Shown in pieces: positions 1-18,186 of a DNA stretch of 64,000 nt. Made by a program: the position numbers and the translations under genes. The DNA lies in NCBI GenBank assembly GCA_018398805.1, contig JAGFBZ010000011.1, forward strand, positions 1,240,001 through 1,304,000, read 5' to 3'. Positions within the stretch are counted from its first letter, which is position 1, and the number at the start of each line of letters is the position of its first letter. The DNA is from Hirundichthys speculiger. Taxonomy: Eukaryota; Chordata; Actinopteri; Beloniformes; Exocoetidae. Below the pieces are notes generated by a model that was given only the letters and a program-made list of their open reading frames with translations, made no database searches and had not been told where the DNA came from.

Positions 1-955
1 AACCATTGGAATTGGTTCTTCCCTGATGTTAAACCGTTTGCTGGATAGCTGGCCTTTGATGATGGAGATGCTGCGTGACTTGGTTGGTTTAAATTCCATT
101 CGTGCCCACTGGATGTTTTCCTGGAGTTTCTGCAGCAAACGTCTAGTGCATGGCTTTGTTGTGACGATGGTCATGTCGTCCATGTAGGCTCTAATAGGTG
201 GAGGGCGCAGGCCACCCTTGGCCCTCTTGCCTCCCCCCACCCAACGAGATGCCCTTATGATCAGTTCCATTGCCATGACAAATGCCAGAGGGGAAATTGT
301 ACAGCCTGCCATGATCCCAATTTCCAGATGCTGCCAGGCAGTGGTGTTGTTCTCCGCTATCACACAGAACTGGAGATGCTGAAAGTAGCTCTTGACCAAC
401 TCTGTGATGTGATTTGGTACGCCGAAGAAGTTGAAGGCTGTCCACAGCATATTATGCGGGACTGATCCAAAGGCGCTGGCAAGGTCTAAGAAAATCATGT
501 GAAGGTCTCTCCGTTCCTTTTTGGCAGTTTGTATCTGGTGCGAGATGACGTTGGCATGCTCCAGACATCCCGAGAAGCCCCGGATCCCGGCCTTCTGCAC
601 CGAAATATCAATGAAGTTGTTTCTTTGAAGGAATGTAGAGAACCTTTGGGCAAGGATGCTAAAGAAGATCTTTCCCTCTACATTAAGCAGGCTGATCTGG
701 CGAAACTGGTGTAATGGTTGAAGAGTCCTTCTCTTTGGGGATCAGGATGTCTCCTGCTCTTTGCCATGCCTTCGGTATCACTCCCTTTTGGCCATGCTAC
801 CTTCATCAACTTCCAGAGGTATTTAAGGGCTCCTGAGGTGTTCTTATAGAGCCTATACGGGACACCATTGTGCCCAGGCGCTGATGCTGATCTTGCCTGC
901 TTCACGGTCTCCTCCACTTCGCTCCATGTAGGGGGCCTTATGTCCATCTGGTGTG
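1..955 (-). mobile_element. Degenerate non-LTR retrotransposon reverse transcriptase fragment
   Basis: Read on the minus strand, this encodes a reverse transcriptase domain. In order it shows a thumb-side region beginning near WSEVEETVKQARSASAPGHNG, the motif FRQISLLNVEGKIFF (about 715-670), a palm motif FLDLASAFGSVP (about 500-460), GIMAGCTISPLAF (about 320-280) and the catalytic box AYMDDMTIV (about 190-165). The frame is broken by two apparent 1-nt insertions, near 795 (between VAW and the VIPKAWQRAGD segment) and near 710 (between STIT and the QFRQIS segment). It is therefore a dead copy. No endonuclease is visible upstream of about 955, and the element runs off the left edge of the window. 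The clade is uncertain: it differs clearly from the RT copies at 2.6-6.8 kb. Confidence 0.85.
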
Positions 956-1159
956 GGCAGGTGCATGGATTGGTGGCATATCGTTCGGGATGGTGAAAGG
1001 CTCATGCCTGCGATCATCACCGTAGGTCTTCCTCAGGTGGAAAATAAAATAGTAGTAGAGTAGAGAAGTGAAGAGAAGTAGTAGAGAGAAGTAGAGAAGC
1101 AGCACAGGTGCCTAATAATGGGCACACAGGTCTGTACCTGCTTCAGCAAATAGACAGAA

Positions 1160-1300
1160 ACCATCCATCCATCCATCCATTTTCTATACCCGTTTCATCC
1201 TAGAAGGGTCACGGGGATCTGCTGGAGCCTATCCCAGCCGTCCACGGGCGAAAGGCAGGGGCACACCCTGGACAGGTCGCCAGTCCATCGCAGTAGACAG
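1160..1300. repeat. Dispersed fish repeat with (ATCC)n tail
   Basis: A short CCAT/ATCC tandem (about 1163-1180) is followed by a GC-rich block containing GCTGGAGCCTATCCCAGC and CACCCTGGACAGGTCGCCAG. I recognise this block as a very common interspersed sequence in teleost genomes, probably the 3' end of an RTE-type LINE. The class assignment is inference. The next 700 bases (1300-2005) hold nothing I recognise. Confidence 0.6.
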
Positions 1301-2010
1301 AAACCATGACACTTAAACTTAGTCCAAGTTAAAACACTTCTCTTCTCTCCAATAAAGATGTGCTTTGTTCGACTCACAATGTGTCTGCTTCTTGGTGGTG
1401 CCCATGGAAACACTTAAAGTATGATATCCAACTGCTGAGGGGAATTAAATTATTCGAAACATCAGGAAATGAATTACAGTTATCATGACAACAGGAAAAA
1501 CTGTGGTTTCTGTGGTTTTGAGAAGAGGCTTAAATGTCAGCCTCTTGTCTCAGTCCCAGATTATCTCCTCACAACATTCCCTTTTATTTTCAAGTCTCAA
1601 TGTTAATATCCAACTGAATCTGTGAAGACATGACCACAACTCATGTTTTCAGCCAACAGGACAGGACCTTGTCTCAGAATCTGGTCATAGGCCACAGAGA
1701 AACTTATAGGAGATAGTCTACGAGGCTTATAAACAATCCTGCTTCTGAAAAGGATGAGATTCTGTTAAAAAAATAAAATAAAAATAAAGTAAAATAAATA
1801 ATAATAATACAATGACTTACATTTCAGTTAAACCATTGTTTTAATCGAAAATAGAACAAAAACAGCATATCAATACCTAAAGCTGAAAGATTTGCAAATA
1901 CTGGCATTTCATAATATAAAATCACAGAGAAACTAGGTATTTTCATCATATACACTACAAGTTGTCATTAAATAAAGTGAATTTGGAGTGAATAAGATGT
2001 GAAATGAAAA

Positions 2011-2597
2011 TTAGATTAGATTAGATTAGATGTACTTTATTCATCCCCCAAGGGGGAAATTCAAAAATCTCATCAGCTAATCGATATCATTATAAGTGCA
2101 TCTGGGTTTTTGGTCTGTATCCTAGCAACACATTCATGTAGTATGTCAACTGGAACTGAAAGTAAACAAGTACTGTTATTAAATGACTGAATTCTCTTGG
2201 TAGATAATAGGGTCGCAATCCAACTGCCAATAATTCAATATCTGGATAACACATCTGCTCCCTGACAGTTCCATGTGCAGGAACACACCATCTCTGGTTC
2301 ACTAATAAAGCCAGTCTCCCTCCTTTCTTCTTCCCACTAGCTTTAGCAGCTCTGTTTGACTGTATGAGGGTGAATTCAGGTAGAGCCACGACGGAGTCTG
2401 AGATGTTTTGATTCAACCAGGTTTCAGTAAAACACATAAGGCTGCACTCACGGTACACTTTCTGTCTCTTTACCAGCATCTCCAGTTCATCACTCTTGTT
2501 GGTCAAGGAGTTTACATTTCCCATGACTGACGGCAGAAAGGGCTTGTATCCCCATTTCCTGGCCTTCACCTTTGGCACCAGCACGGCAACCATTAAA
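2011..2597 (-). mobile_element. Non-LTR retrotransposon copy A: endonuclease remnant joined to 3' tail
   Basis: The minus strand encodes part of an APE-type endonuclease: GNVNSLTNKSDELEML, then LMCFTETWLN, then GGRLALLVNQRWC, then DIELLAVGLRPYYLPREFSH. It then jumps directly to the element's 3' end, which reads GGGGGATGAATAAAGT and ends in a GATTA tandem (four units, 2011-2031). The RT is missing, so this is an internally deleted copy. The same 3' tail style is seen in copy B next to it. The family is probably Rex1/Babar-like (CR1/L2 group); that name is inference. Confidence 0.8.
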
Positions 2598-2605
2598 ACT
2601 CCTCT

Positions 2606-3436
2606 TAATGAAAATGAAATTAAATGAAAAATACTTTATTCATCCCAGAAGGGAAATTCAACACTGTAGCAAGGGCTCTTCTTCTCTTTTTTTTTCAACA
2701 ATAAATAAATGACAGCAATAATAATAATATTGACTTGATAATAATAATAGTAGGTTTTATGTCTTGTTGTGGAGGCTGCTGGCAGGAATGATCTTCTGTA
2801 TCTTTCTGTCTTCCAACGGACCTGAAGAAGCCTCTTACTGAACACACTCTGTTGTTTGATCACTGTGTCATGGAGAGGGTGTGAAGAGTCCTCCATCATC
2901 TTCATCAGCTTGTGCAGCATTCCTTTTTGTATAATCAGCTCTAGCGGCTGCAGAGTTAACACCAGCACAGATCCAGCTTTCCTGATCAGTTTGTTGATTC
3001 TGTTAAGGTCTCTGGTTCTGATGCTGCTGTCCCAGCAGATGGCTGCAAAGCTGATTCCACTTTCAACAACAACAAGACCTATAGAACATGTGCAACATCT
3101 TGGTGCAGACATTAAAAGATCTCAGCTTTCTTAAAAAGTAGAGTCTGCTCTGACCTTTCTTGTAGATGTATTCTGTGTTGCATTTCCACTCTAGTCTGTT
3201 GTCAAGCTGAACTCCAAGGTACTTGTATTCCTCCACCACCTCCACCTCCTTTCCCAGGATGGAAACACTGCTTTGTTGATTCTTGCTCCTCCTGAAGTCG
3301 ACAATCATCTCCTTAGTTTTGCTGGTATTTAATATGAGATGATTGTTACTGCACCATTTCACAAACTGACAGATCAGTTCTTTGTACTCTGCTTCCTGTC
3401 CGTTGCTGATACACCCAACAACTGCAGAGTCATCAG
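2606..3436 (-). mobile_element. Non-LTR retrotransposon copy B, 3' half (RT C-terminus and tail)
   Basis: The minus strand reads DSAVVGCIS, FVKWCSNNHLILNTSKTKEM, VVEEYKYLGVQLDNRLEW, KKGQSRLYFLRKLRSFNV and further C-terminal segments with frameshifts. It ends in the 3' tail with TTCCCTTCTGGGATGAATAAAG near 2640. The 5' edge at 3436 is not a natural end. The reading frame is cut inside the catalytic YSDD box by the hAT-like insertion at 3437-5548 and resumes at 5549. Joined across that insertion the two halves give one continuous RT. Confidence 0.85.
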
Positions 3437-5548
3437 CAGGGCAGGAATTTCATGGCGGCCATGGCGGCCATGGCTGTCGTAGCCCTTCTTCTTGGCCGTG
3501 ATGCCCTTCCGAAAATTGATGCTTAACGGCCACTGTGGCCTTGGTGCCCTGCCCTCTCCCCTTCCTTCGACTATCATCAAGTTTGCGCCGTAGTGCCCAT
3601 CGGTAGGCCTACCTGTATTAAAGCTAAACAATCGGAGCGGAGGTGCGTCCTACTGCGGGATCCGTCCAGAACTCTACGGCCGCACAGCTTCTATTTCCAT
3701 TAACGTTCTGTCTGTGGGATAAACAGCACAACGATACCACGAAGACGACATTAAAGGTAAGTGTTCAAAAAGCCATCTGTTTTCTGGATCAAATAGCTTG
3801 TCAATGAGCCTAAGGACTTTAAAGATTGAGCCCAGGACTATAATTCATAATAAATCGCTCCCAACTTTGAATTGATAAAGAGTTGCTAGACATAGCAGTA
3901 GCCTATTAGCCTCCCTGAGGGGGACCTAGCTATCCAACAAGCTAAATCAACACTTCTGTAAATCTTTGGTGTCATATCTTATTGCTATAGCCTACTAAGA
4001 ATTTTTAATGATTCAATATCAGACGGAGACTGTCATGTCTCGCTACTGTAGCCTTCTGAGCTATGGTTGCTAAGACAACCCAAGTAAACGGTCTCCTGCA
4101 ATCAGCTGTTTTATCGTAAACTAAAGCCTTCAAATAATCCTTTTCTCGCCGAATCAACTTCTCTGTCTCTCTTCTATGAGTGCAGCGAAGCTTTGCTTAT
4201 TAGTCTTCATTTCATCGCCAAAATCAGGATGCCATTAAATCGAATTCGATCATAAAGAAAACGTCTGTGACTAGAAAACACATCATAAACTCATGATTGA
4301 CATATGAATCAACAACAACTTACAGGCAGGATGACGATGCTGAGATAGATTGATTCAAACTCCAACATTCCTGTTCTATACACAATACACTTCTGAGACT
4401 TCAGGTGCGCGAAAGTGAAACCTAAACTCTTTAACACGTATCATTACAGAAATACTCCAGGGTGGCTTAAGCATTTGAATAACTCGTAGGCTATGAAAAC
4501 ATGATAATTTTTTTTTTATCATTATTTAACATATTCACTCTAAACTTTTTTCCCTCAGAAAGAAGAATGCCAAGACAGGAACGAGTCGAGATTAGTCGCA
4601 AAAGAGCTCGAAGATGTAGCAAAAAAACTGCCAAAAAATGGACACCTACTTCAAAAGGTTATCATGGAATAGTTAATTGTTAGATTCTTCTTATTTTAGC
4701 CTAAGTTTATGTGGTACATTTAGGAAATAACATTTGGAAGGAATTAATACCCCTTTTCTGTTGCTTTTCATGTTAAACCAGATATGTGTTTTGCGTATGT
4801 ATGTATATAAATCCGTGTGGTATACATTGGAAATAAATTTTGTTTATTTTTTATTTTTAGGGGGGAATATGTCCATTTGATATTTAGATTTATTTACAAG
4901 AGGTTCTATATGTTTCTAAGTTATGGTTATGCACAAGTGTCAGTGTATATTGAGTTATGCATTATTACATATTTTATAAATATATTGTATTTTTTTTCAG
5001 ATACATAGATTCATGATAGTGTTAAAATTGTCTATGATTTCAAAGATTGTTGTGACATGTCTGGAATGAATCAATAAAATGAAATGAAATGAAATATATT
5101 AACTAGTTGTGCCACTATTATTCATCATAAAACTGTTTTAAAATTTTCAGCCAGTGCAAAAAAGACAGAGGGAGCATAGAGAGGTGGAGGCCAACTGTTT
5201 TTCCTTATGGGCCTAGGAAGACCCCAGGTTCTCCATCCCCATCATCAGATGACGATTTAAATTAAATTTATGGATGTGTAATAACCTGATAAAAGTCAAT
5301 GACATTGCCTATTTTGTTGTCTGTTTCCTTTTGATAAAAGTCAAAAAGTTGTGGTAGCCTATTAAAAATATCCAAGGTTCTGAATTCAAAAACTGTGTTG
5401 TGCCGTTAATTAGCATATCATGTCATAATGTGTTTTTTCTTTATTATGGCCTTGTTGCCCTGGCATTTGGACCTTTGTGCCCTCAAAAAAAATTGCCCCT
5501 TTGAAGGCCAAGTGGCCTTGTCCCTCAAATCACGAAATTCCAGGCCTG
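3437..5548. mobile_element. hAT-like DNA transposon (2112 bp) inserted in retrotransposon copy B
   Basis: The ends are inverted repeats: left CAGGGCAGGAATTTCATG, right (reverse complement) CAGGCCTGGAATTTCGTG, identical at 15 of 18 positions. The element is flanked by the 8-bp direct duplication GTCATCAG (3429-3436 and 5549-5556). An 8-bp duplication and CAGG-type ends are the hAT signature. Removing the element plus one duplication restores the YSDD box of the host RT, which fixes both borders. No full-length transposase ORF (RNase H-like domain) is present, so the copy is non-autonomous. Inside lies a CpG-bearing segment (about 3620-3756) ending in a strong donor, and a candidate spliced short ORF, described separately. 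Confidence 0.88.
4638..5265 (+). CDS. Candidate spliced mini-ORF (44 aa) inside the hAT-like element
   Basis: Not a recognised gene. A possible three-exon transcript is visible: an untranslated exon ending at 3756 (AAAG|GTAAGT), an exon from 4559 (after a T/C-rich tract and CAG) to 4657 (AAAAG|GTTATC), and an exon from 5151 (after TTTTCAG). Reading from ATG 4638, MDTYFK runs to the donor. After splicing, AG+C gives Ser and the frame continues as QCKKDRGSIERWRP and further, ending SPSPSSDDDLN and TAA at 5263-5265. In hAT transposases a short MD.yFK-like start is plausible, so this may be the leftover first exons of a transposase with the catalytic core lost. A longer in-frame alternative from ATG 4567 (MPRQERVEISRKRARR...) ends without joining exon 3 in a useful frame. 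This is an inference from splice-site logic only. Confidence 0.35.
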
Positions 5549-5960
5549 GTCATCAGAGTATTTCTGCAGATGATAGGAATCAGAGTTGTACTGGAAGTCA
5601 GAGGTGTAGAGCGTGAAGGGAAATGGTGAGAGAACAGTTCCTTGTGGTGCTCCAATGCTGCTGACCTCCATCTCAGACACACAACCTTTCAGTCTCTCAA
5701 ACTGTGGTCTGTTTGTGAGGTAGTCATAAATCCAGGAGGTTTTGGAGGAATCCACCTGGAACTTATGGAGCTTCTCACATAACAACACAGGCTGAATTGC
5801 ATTAAAAGCACTTGAGAAATCAAAGAACATGACCCTCAAAGTGCTCCCTGATTGGTCCAGATGAGAGTGGGCTCTGTGAAGCAGGTAAATGATGGCGTCT
5901 TCAAACCCAAGCCCAATACGATATACAAACTGGGATCTCAGCTGGAATAGGATAATGTAG
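5549..5960 (-). mobile_element. Non-LTR retrotransposon copy B, 5' half of the RT
   Basis: The minus strand encodes the RT palm region upstream of the catalytic aspartates: RIGLGFEDAI, then LRVMFFDFSSAFNAIQP, then SWIYDYLTNRPQF, then SSIGAPQGTVLSP and LYTSDFQYNSDSYHLQKYSDD. It stops exactly at the hAT insertion and continues in the fragment at 2606-3436. Sequence upstream of about 5960 no longer aligns with an RT by eye. Confidence 0.85.
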
Positions 5961-6414
5961 TCCAGATTTGCTTCGTTTCAGTGAAAGAAACTCTTCTTTC
6001 CACAGTAATATCCACAGTAATATCCATCAGTAGTTGATAAACACCAAAAATATCCCACTCATGTCTTCTGTGTACGCTCCCACTGTGACCCACGGGTCAC
6101 TTTTACTGTTGCATTTTAAAGTATTTTTCACAGCGGTATATTCTCGATGTTTATTTTATATATACTTGCATTTTTTAATTCTGTGCTGAGCCAACTGTTA
6201 TGAAATAGCATGCTGAACACTGGTTGTATACTGGATGGCAATAAAGTCTGTCTTAATCTAAGAAATGCAACAAATGCAAACAACAACATTAAATGTCCAA
6301 ATTCTATTGGCTCTTAAAAGGCAACACTCTAAAGACAGTTACAATTCATTTCAAAAATACTTGATCCCTTGAAGTAGTTGTCATTATTTAAGCCTCTTCA
6401 AAGATTCATTATAA

Positions 6415-6790
6415 ATGGTTCTAGCTGTGGGCAGGAAGGACCTCCTGTTGCGGTCTGTGTTGCAGCAAATCTGAAGAAACCTCTGACTGAAGACACTCTG
6501 TTGCTGAATCATGGTGTTGTGAAGAATGCTCATGATGTTTTTGCATTTTATGAAGAATCCTCCTTTGGACTATCAGCTCCAAAGGCTCCAGAACAGAGCC
6601 AGCCTTCTTCATTAGTTTGTTCAGTTTCTTTAGGACACTGCCTCTGATGCTGCTCCACCGACAGATGACTGCAAATAGGAATCTGCTCTCCACAACAGAC
6701 TAATAGAACATATGCAACATCTTGCAGCAAACACTGGAGCCTAAATACTGTTTGACTTAATCCTGGCACCATTCTCAACAAAAAATCATT
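6415..6790 (-). mobile_element. Non-LTR retrotransposon copy C, RT C-terminal fragment
   Basis: A third fragment of the same family as copies A and B: on the minus strand VCSKMLHMFY-like sequence, then SRFLFAVICRWSSIR, LNKLMKKAGSVL, EPLELIVQRRILHK. Stops and small shifts show that it is dead. The stretch 6791-7390 that follows holds only a short T run (about 7023-7056) and no recognisable gene. Confidence 0.75.
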
Positions 6791-7429
6791 GCAATCGGCT
6801 CAGAACCTTGTCTTTGTTTTTGAACAGTTTGTCATTTATTGCATCCACACATTCAAGCTGAAACACTCAAATGCAGAGGAAGAAAAGTTTAAATATTTGC
6901 GATCTACCATGGAACTCATGAAGGATGGGCAGAGAAGTGGAAAACTATCCTGGTACACAAACACGTGAAATTCTGGAAATTTCATGAGGATTGGGAAATG
7001 CATGCTGTATCAAATTATATATGGCGTTTTTTTTATGGTTTTTTTTTTTTTTTTTGCAATGATCTTTTTCATGGGAGGCTTTGCTTATGTCAGCAAGACA
7101 GTGTCAAATGACAGTCTGCTCTTGTTGTCCTGCCATAGCTCCCTAAGTGTAATAAATTAGTCACATTGGATAAAATGTGGTCTGATGACATGCATTGATG
7201 CAGTACTACATGCATGGCTTAAAGTAAAAATGATATTGAAAGTAAAAATACCCTGAGGAAGAAGGAATAGCTAATAAGAAAAATAGTATTACACCACAGT
7301 ACACTCTTCAGATATGAAACAGTTTAGCTACATCTCGTATTCCAACGGAAACGTAACTGCCGTGTAGTTTGTAGGCGGAATAACTCACGTTTGTACATGG
7401 GCATGTTGGTGTGGGAAGTGTACCTCAGT

Positions 7430-7606
7430 TGGCCACAGCTTCGAAAGCAACCGACGTCACCATAAATAGCGAGCTAGCTTGTTGTTTTTGGGAGAAGAAG
7501 AAAAGGGCTGCGGGCGGAAGAAGCACCGGATTTGATTTTGGGGGTTGTATTTGCTTTATGCTACTGTCTTAGTTTTCCTCCTCAGAAAAATAACAGCTAT
7601 TGAGTA
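7430..7606 (+). promoter_or_regulatory. ube2b: ube2b promoter and 5' UTR
   Basis: Upstream of the ube2b start codon are a CRE-like GACGTCAC (7453-7460), an ATAAATA box (7462-7468) and a G-rich segment with several CpGs (7500-7550), unlike the AT-rich surroundings. This is consistent with a housekeeping-type promoter. The transcription start cannot be fixed by eye. A very short upstream ORF lies in the probable leader at 7558-7572 (Met-Leu-Leu-Ser-stop). Confidence 0.5.
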
Positions 7607-15875
<8,269 letters not shown>

Positions 15876-16885
15876 GCCTCTTTCGCTCTGTGCTCTATCC
15901 TCTTCATCAACTTCTATATATCATCCCCTGTACTTCAGTCTCTCACTTTTACCTCATCAAGGAAAAAGGAAGGGAAAAAAAACAGTAACTATATAAAAAT
16001 TCAAGTGCCACCCTGAAAAAGAACAACAAAATCTGACTGGACATTAACTTGCTTGCCAATGCGTTTTAGGAAATTCACAGAGGGGGGGGGGTCAATATAT
16101 TCAATCTTACATTTGTGTTTCTTGTCTTTAATTTTACTTTTTTATTGCATGATGTGAGATAAGTTATTGCTAAAGAAGTGCTTGAGTTTTACAGATTTTT
16201 TTTTTTTCCTTTTGAAAGATATCCTTTTTTTTCCCTCTCACTTACCTGCTGGTGTGCACCCAACTTGGCTTTTTTTTCTTTTTTTGTTTTTAAGGACACA
16301 TTGATGACCAAATCAGTATATTTTGAAAGCTGTTGAGAAACCCATGAAATGCCTTTTAGAGCTTGTAGCATCATCATTCTTCTCTCCAACCACTGACATA
16401 TCAAGATCTGATCAAGAACAATCCCTGGCCTTTTCTCATCTGTTTAACAGCCACTGCAGGTTTGGGCTCACATACGTCACAGGCTGCAAACAGCACTGAT
16501 GAATCACGTCTTTCTGACTGGCTATGTCTGAGCTTTTCTGTTTCCAAGTCTTGGTAAAGATGCTTGGACCGGGGCTTCTGTCATTTATTGGTAGATGATA
16601 GAACACAGGTGCCTCAAAGCCATGACATCCTTGGGTGTGAAGGAGTTGTTTTCATTAGGATTCAAGTAGAATATTGAATTTTTAAAACAAGAATTTGCAT
16701 GGAGTTATTAATCATGAACGACAGATGTACATATGTATCATGTTCTGCCCACTTTTACATTAAAAACTTGCTGTTTTTCAGAATAAACAAAATGAAGAGC
16801 GTTTAAAAATCACTGGAGCTTTTCAGTCTTGCAGCCACACTGATCTTATTTCCTTGCCAAAATAAATGACTAAAATGCTTTGTTC
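15876..16885 (+). other. ube2b: ube2b 3' UTR with two polyadenylation signals
   Basis: The sequence after the stop codon is AT-rich and holds AATAAA at 16782-16787 and again at 16861-16866. Either could define the transcript end. No other gene is seen here. Confidence 0.6.
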
Positions 16886-17497
16886 CCTGTGACATGTGTC
16901 AGTCTAAATACAAAGATTGCATTTTTAAGCCTCCTCTTAAAATGATCCAGGTGACTAACAAATGAACAGAAGATAAAAGCAGTGTGGTCCAATCCATACT
17001 TCTTTTTTTTTAATAGTGGCTGCCAAAACAATACCACTTGGATTCAGTTTCACTTTTTCTTTTTACAAGTTTTACATCAAATGCTTACATTTTTATGCCT
17101 GTATTTATCTCTTACTTTATTTATTGATACCCAGTTAAAATTGCACTTGATCATGAATTTGTGAATTAGTCCAGCCCAATTCCAGGTTAGTAACAGAATT
17201 CCTATTTCCCAAACAGATACGTTCATATTGTGGCTTGTGACTTTTGTCACCTAATAAGCAGAAGGGATATGCTACAATTTTGAGAATCAAAAATGTATAC
17301 TTAACAATATGCTGTATAAACAGAATAAAAACACATTTTTCAGACTTTGACAGATGCTTGTTTTTATCGTTTGTTTTTCTGTGTATAAATGCTTGGAATA
17401 ACACCATCCTGTGACTCAAGATCTAATACTTGATATTTAAGGAAATACTCAGCGTGGAATTTAGTTTCAGTTCACCATGTAAGGAAACGTTTTGAAG

Positions 17498-17695
17498 TCC
17501 AGGTTTGTCGTTTTGACACACTTTTGCTTCAGTTTAACTTGCAATGACTGTAGTCAGGCTTTAAACAAATACATTAAATCTTCTCGTTCTCATGAATTTT
17601 GCTGGAAACGCTGCATATAGGTGGCTTATATTAATATTCCACCCACTCCAGCCTCTCCTGGAACCAGCTCTGGTTACCTCTGGTTATTTGGATTT
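17498..17695 (+). repeat. Diverged copy of ube2b intron 5 sequence
   Basis: This block follows the 5' part of ube2b intron 5 (15518-15707) almost colinearly: TCCAGGTTTGT, TTTCAGTTTAACT, GCAATGACTGT, CAGGCTT, AAACAAATACATT, ATTCCACCCACT, CCTCTC, ACCAGCTCT. It sits in the same orientation about 2 kb downstream. No exon 5 or exon 6 coding sequence accompanies it. The rest of 16885-17815 holds nothing recognised. Confidence 0.75.
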
Positions 17696-17838
17696 TTCCA
17701 GGAAGAGTATCCCATTTTCATTAAAATTTCAAATGCAGTCAGAGTTTAATTGAAACAATTTAGCCCCTAGCTGTGGAAAATTAGGAGAAACGAGTCCCCA
17801 CAGTGGAGCCAAAATGTAAGTGATTAGAAAACATGTCC

Positions 17839-17844
17839 TTTATT
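17839..17844 (-). terminator. cdkn2aipnl: Probable cdkn2aipnl polyadenylation signal
   Basis: TTTATT on the plus strand (AATAAA on the minus strand) lies about 270 nt downstream of the cdkn2aipnl stop codon, giving a plausible short 3' UTR. Confidence 0.45.
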
Positions 17845-18111
17845 CTGCAATGGATACAAATCTCAATGACTATTTTTAAACATTGCATAATCACAATGAG
17901 TATGATTCACATTAAAAACAGTAATAAAACAGTCGAGTCGAACTCACACAATTTAAAAAAAAGTATTTGCTGGCTTTGTCTAGTTCAAATTCATGAAAAG
18001 CTATTTTTGTTCTAAAATATTTACAGAACATTATAAAATCCATTTAAAAACAAAGGTTGTAAACCATAAAAAAATGTGATCCTTGTCAACACAAGTCCAC
18101 CCAGAATCCAG

Positions 18112-18186
18112 TTACTGTTGGTCCCAAGCCACTGGTGCAGTCATCGACCCTGTGATGGAGGAGGGCAACACATGAAGAACCGTCCT
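18112..18186 (-). CDS. cdkn2aipnl: cdkn2aipnl candidate exon 3
   Basis: Acceptor TTTTAACAG, then 24 codons ending WDQQ and TAA. The frame and acceptor fit, but the residues are not ones I recognise from the family, whose members end soon after the KKxQ stretch. Confidence 0.5.
   Translation of the reverse strand, partial: RTVLHVLPSSITGSMTAPVAWDQQ

Noticed and set aside
5001..5100. ATACATAG exon start after TTTTTTTTCAG (about 5000) as part of the hAT mini-gene
   Set aside because: Stops appear at once in all useful frames and the site at 5150 gives a long composed frame instead.
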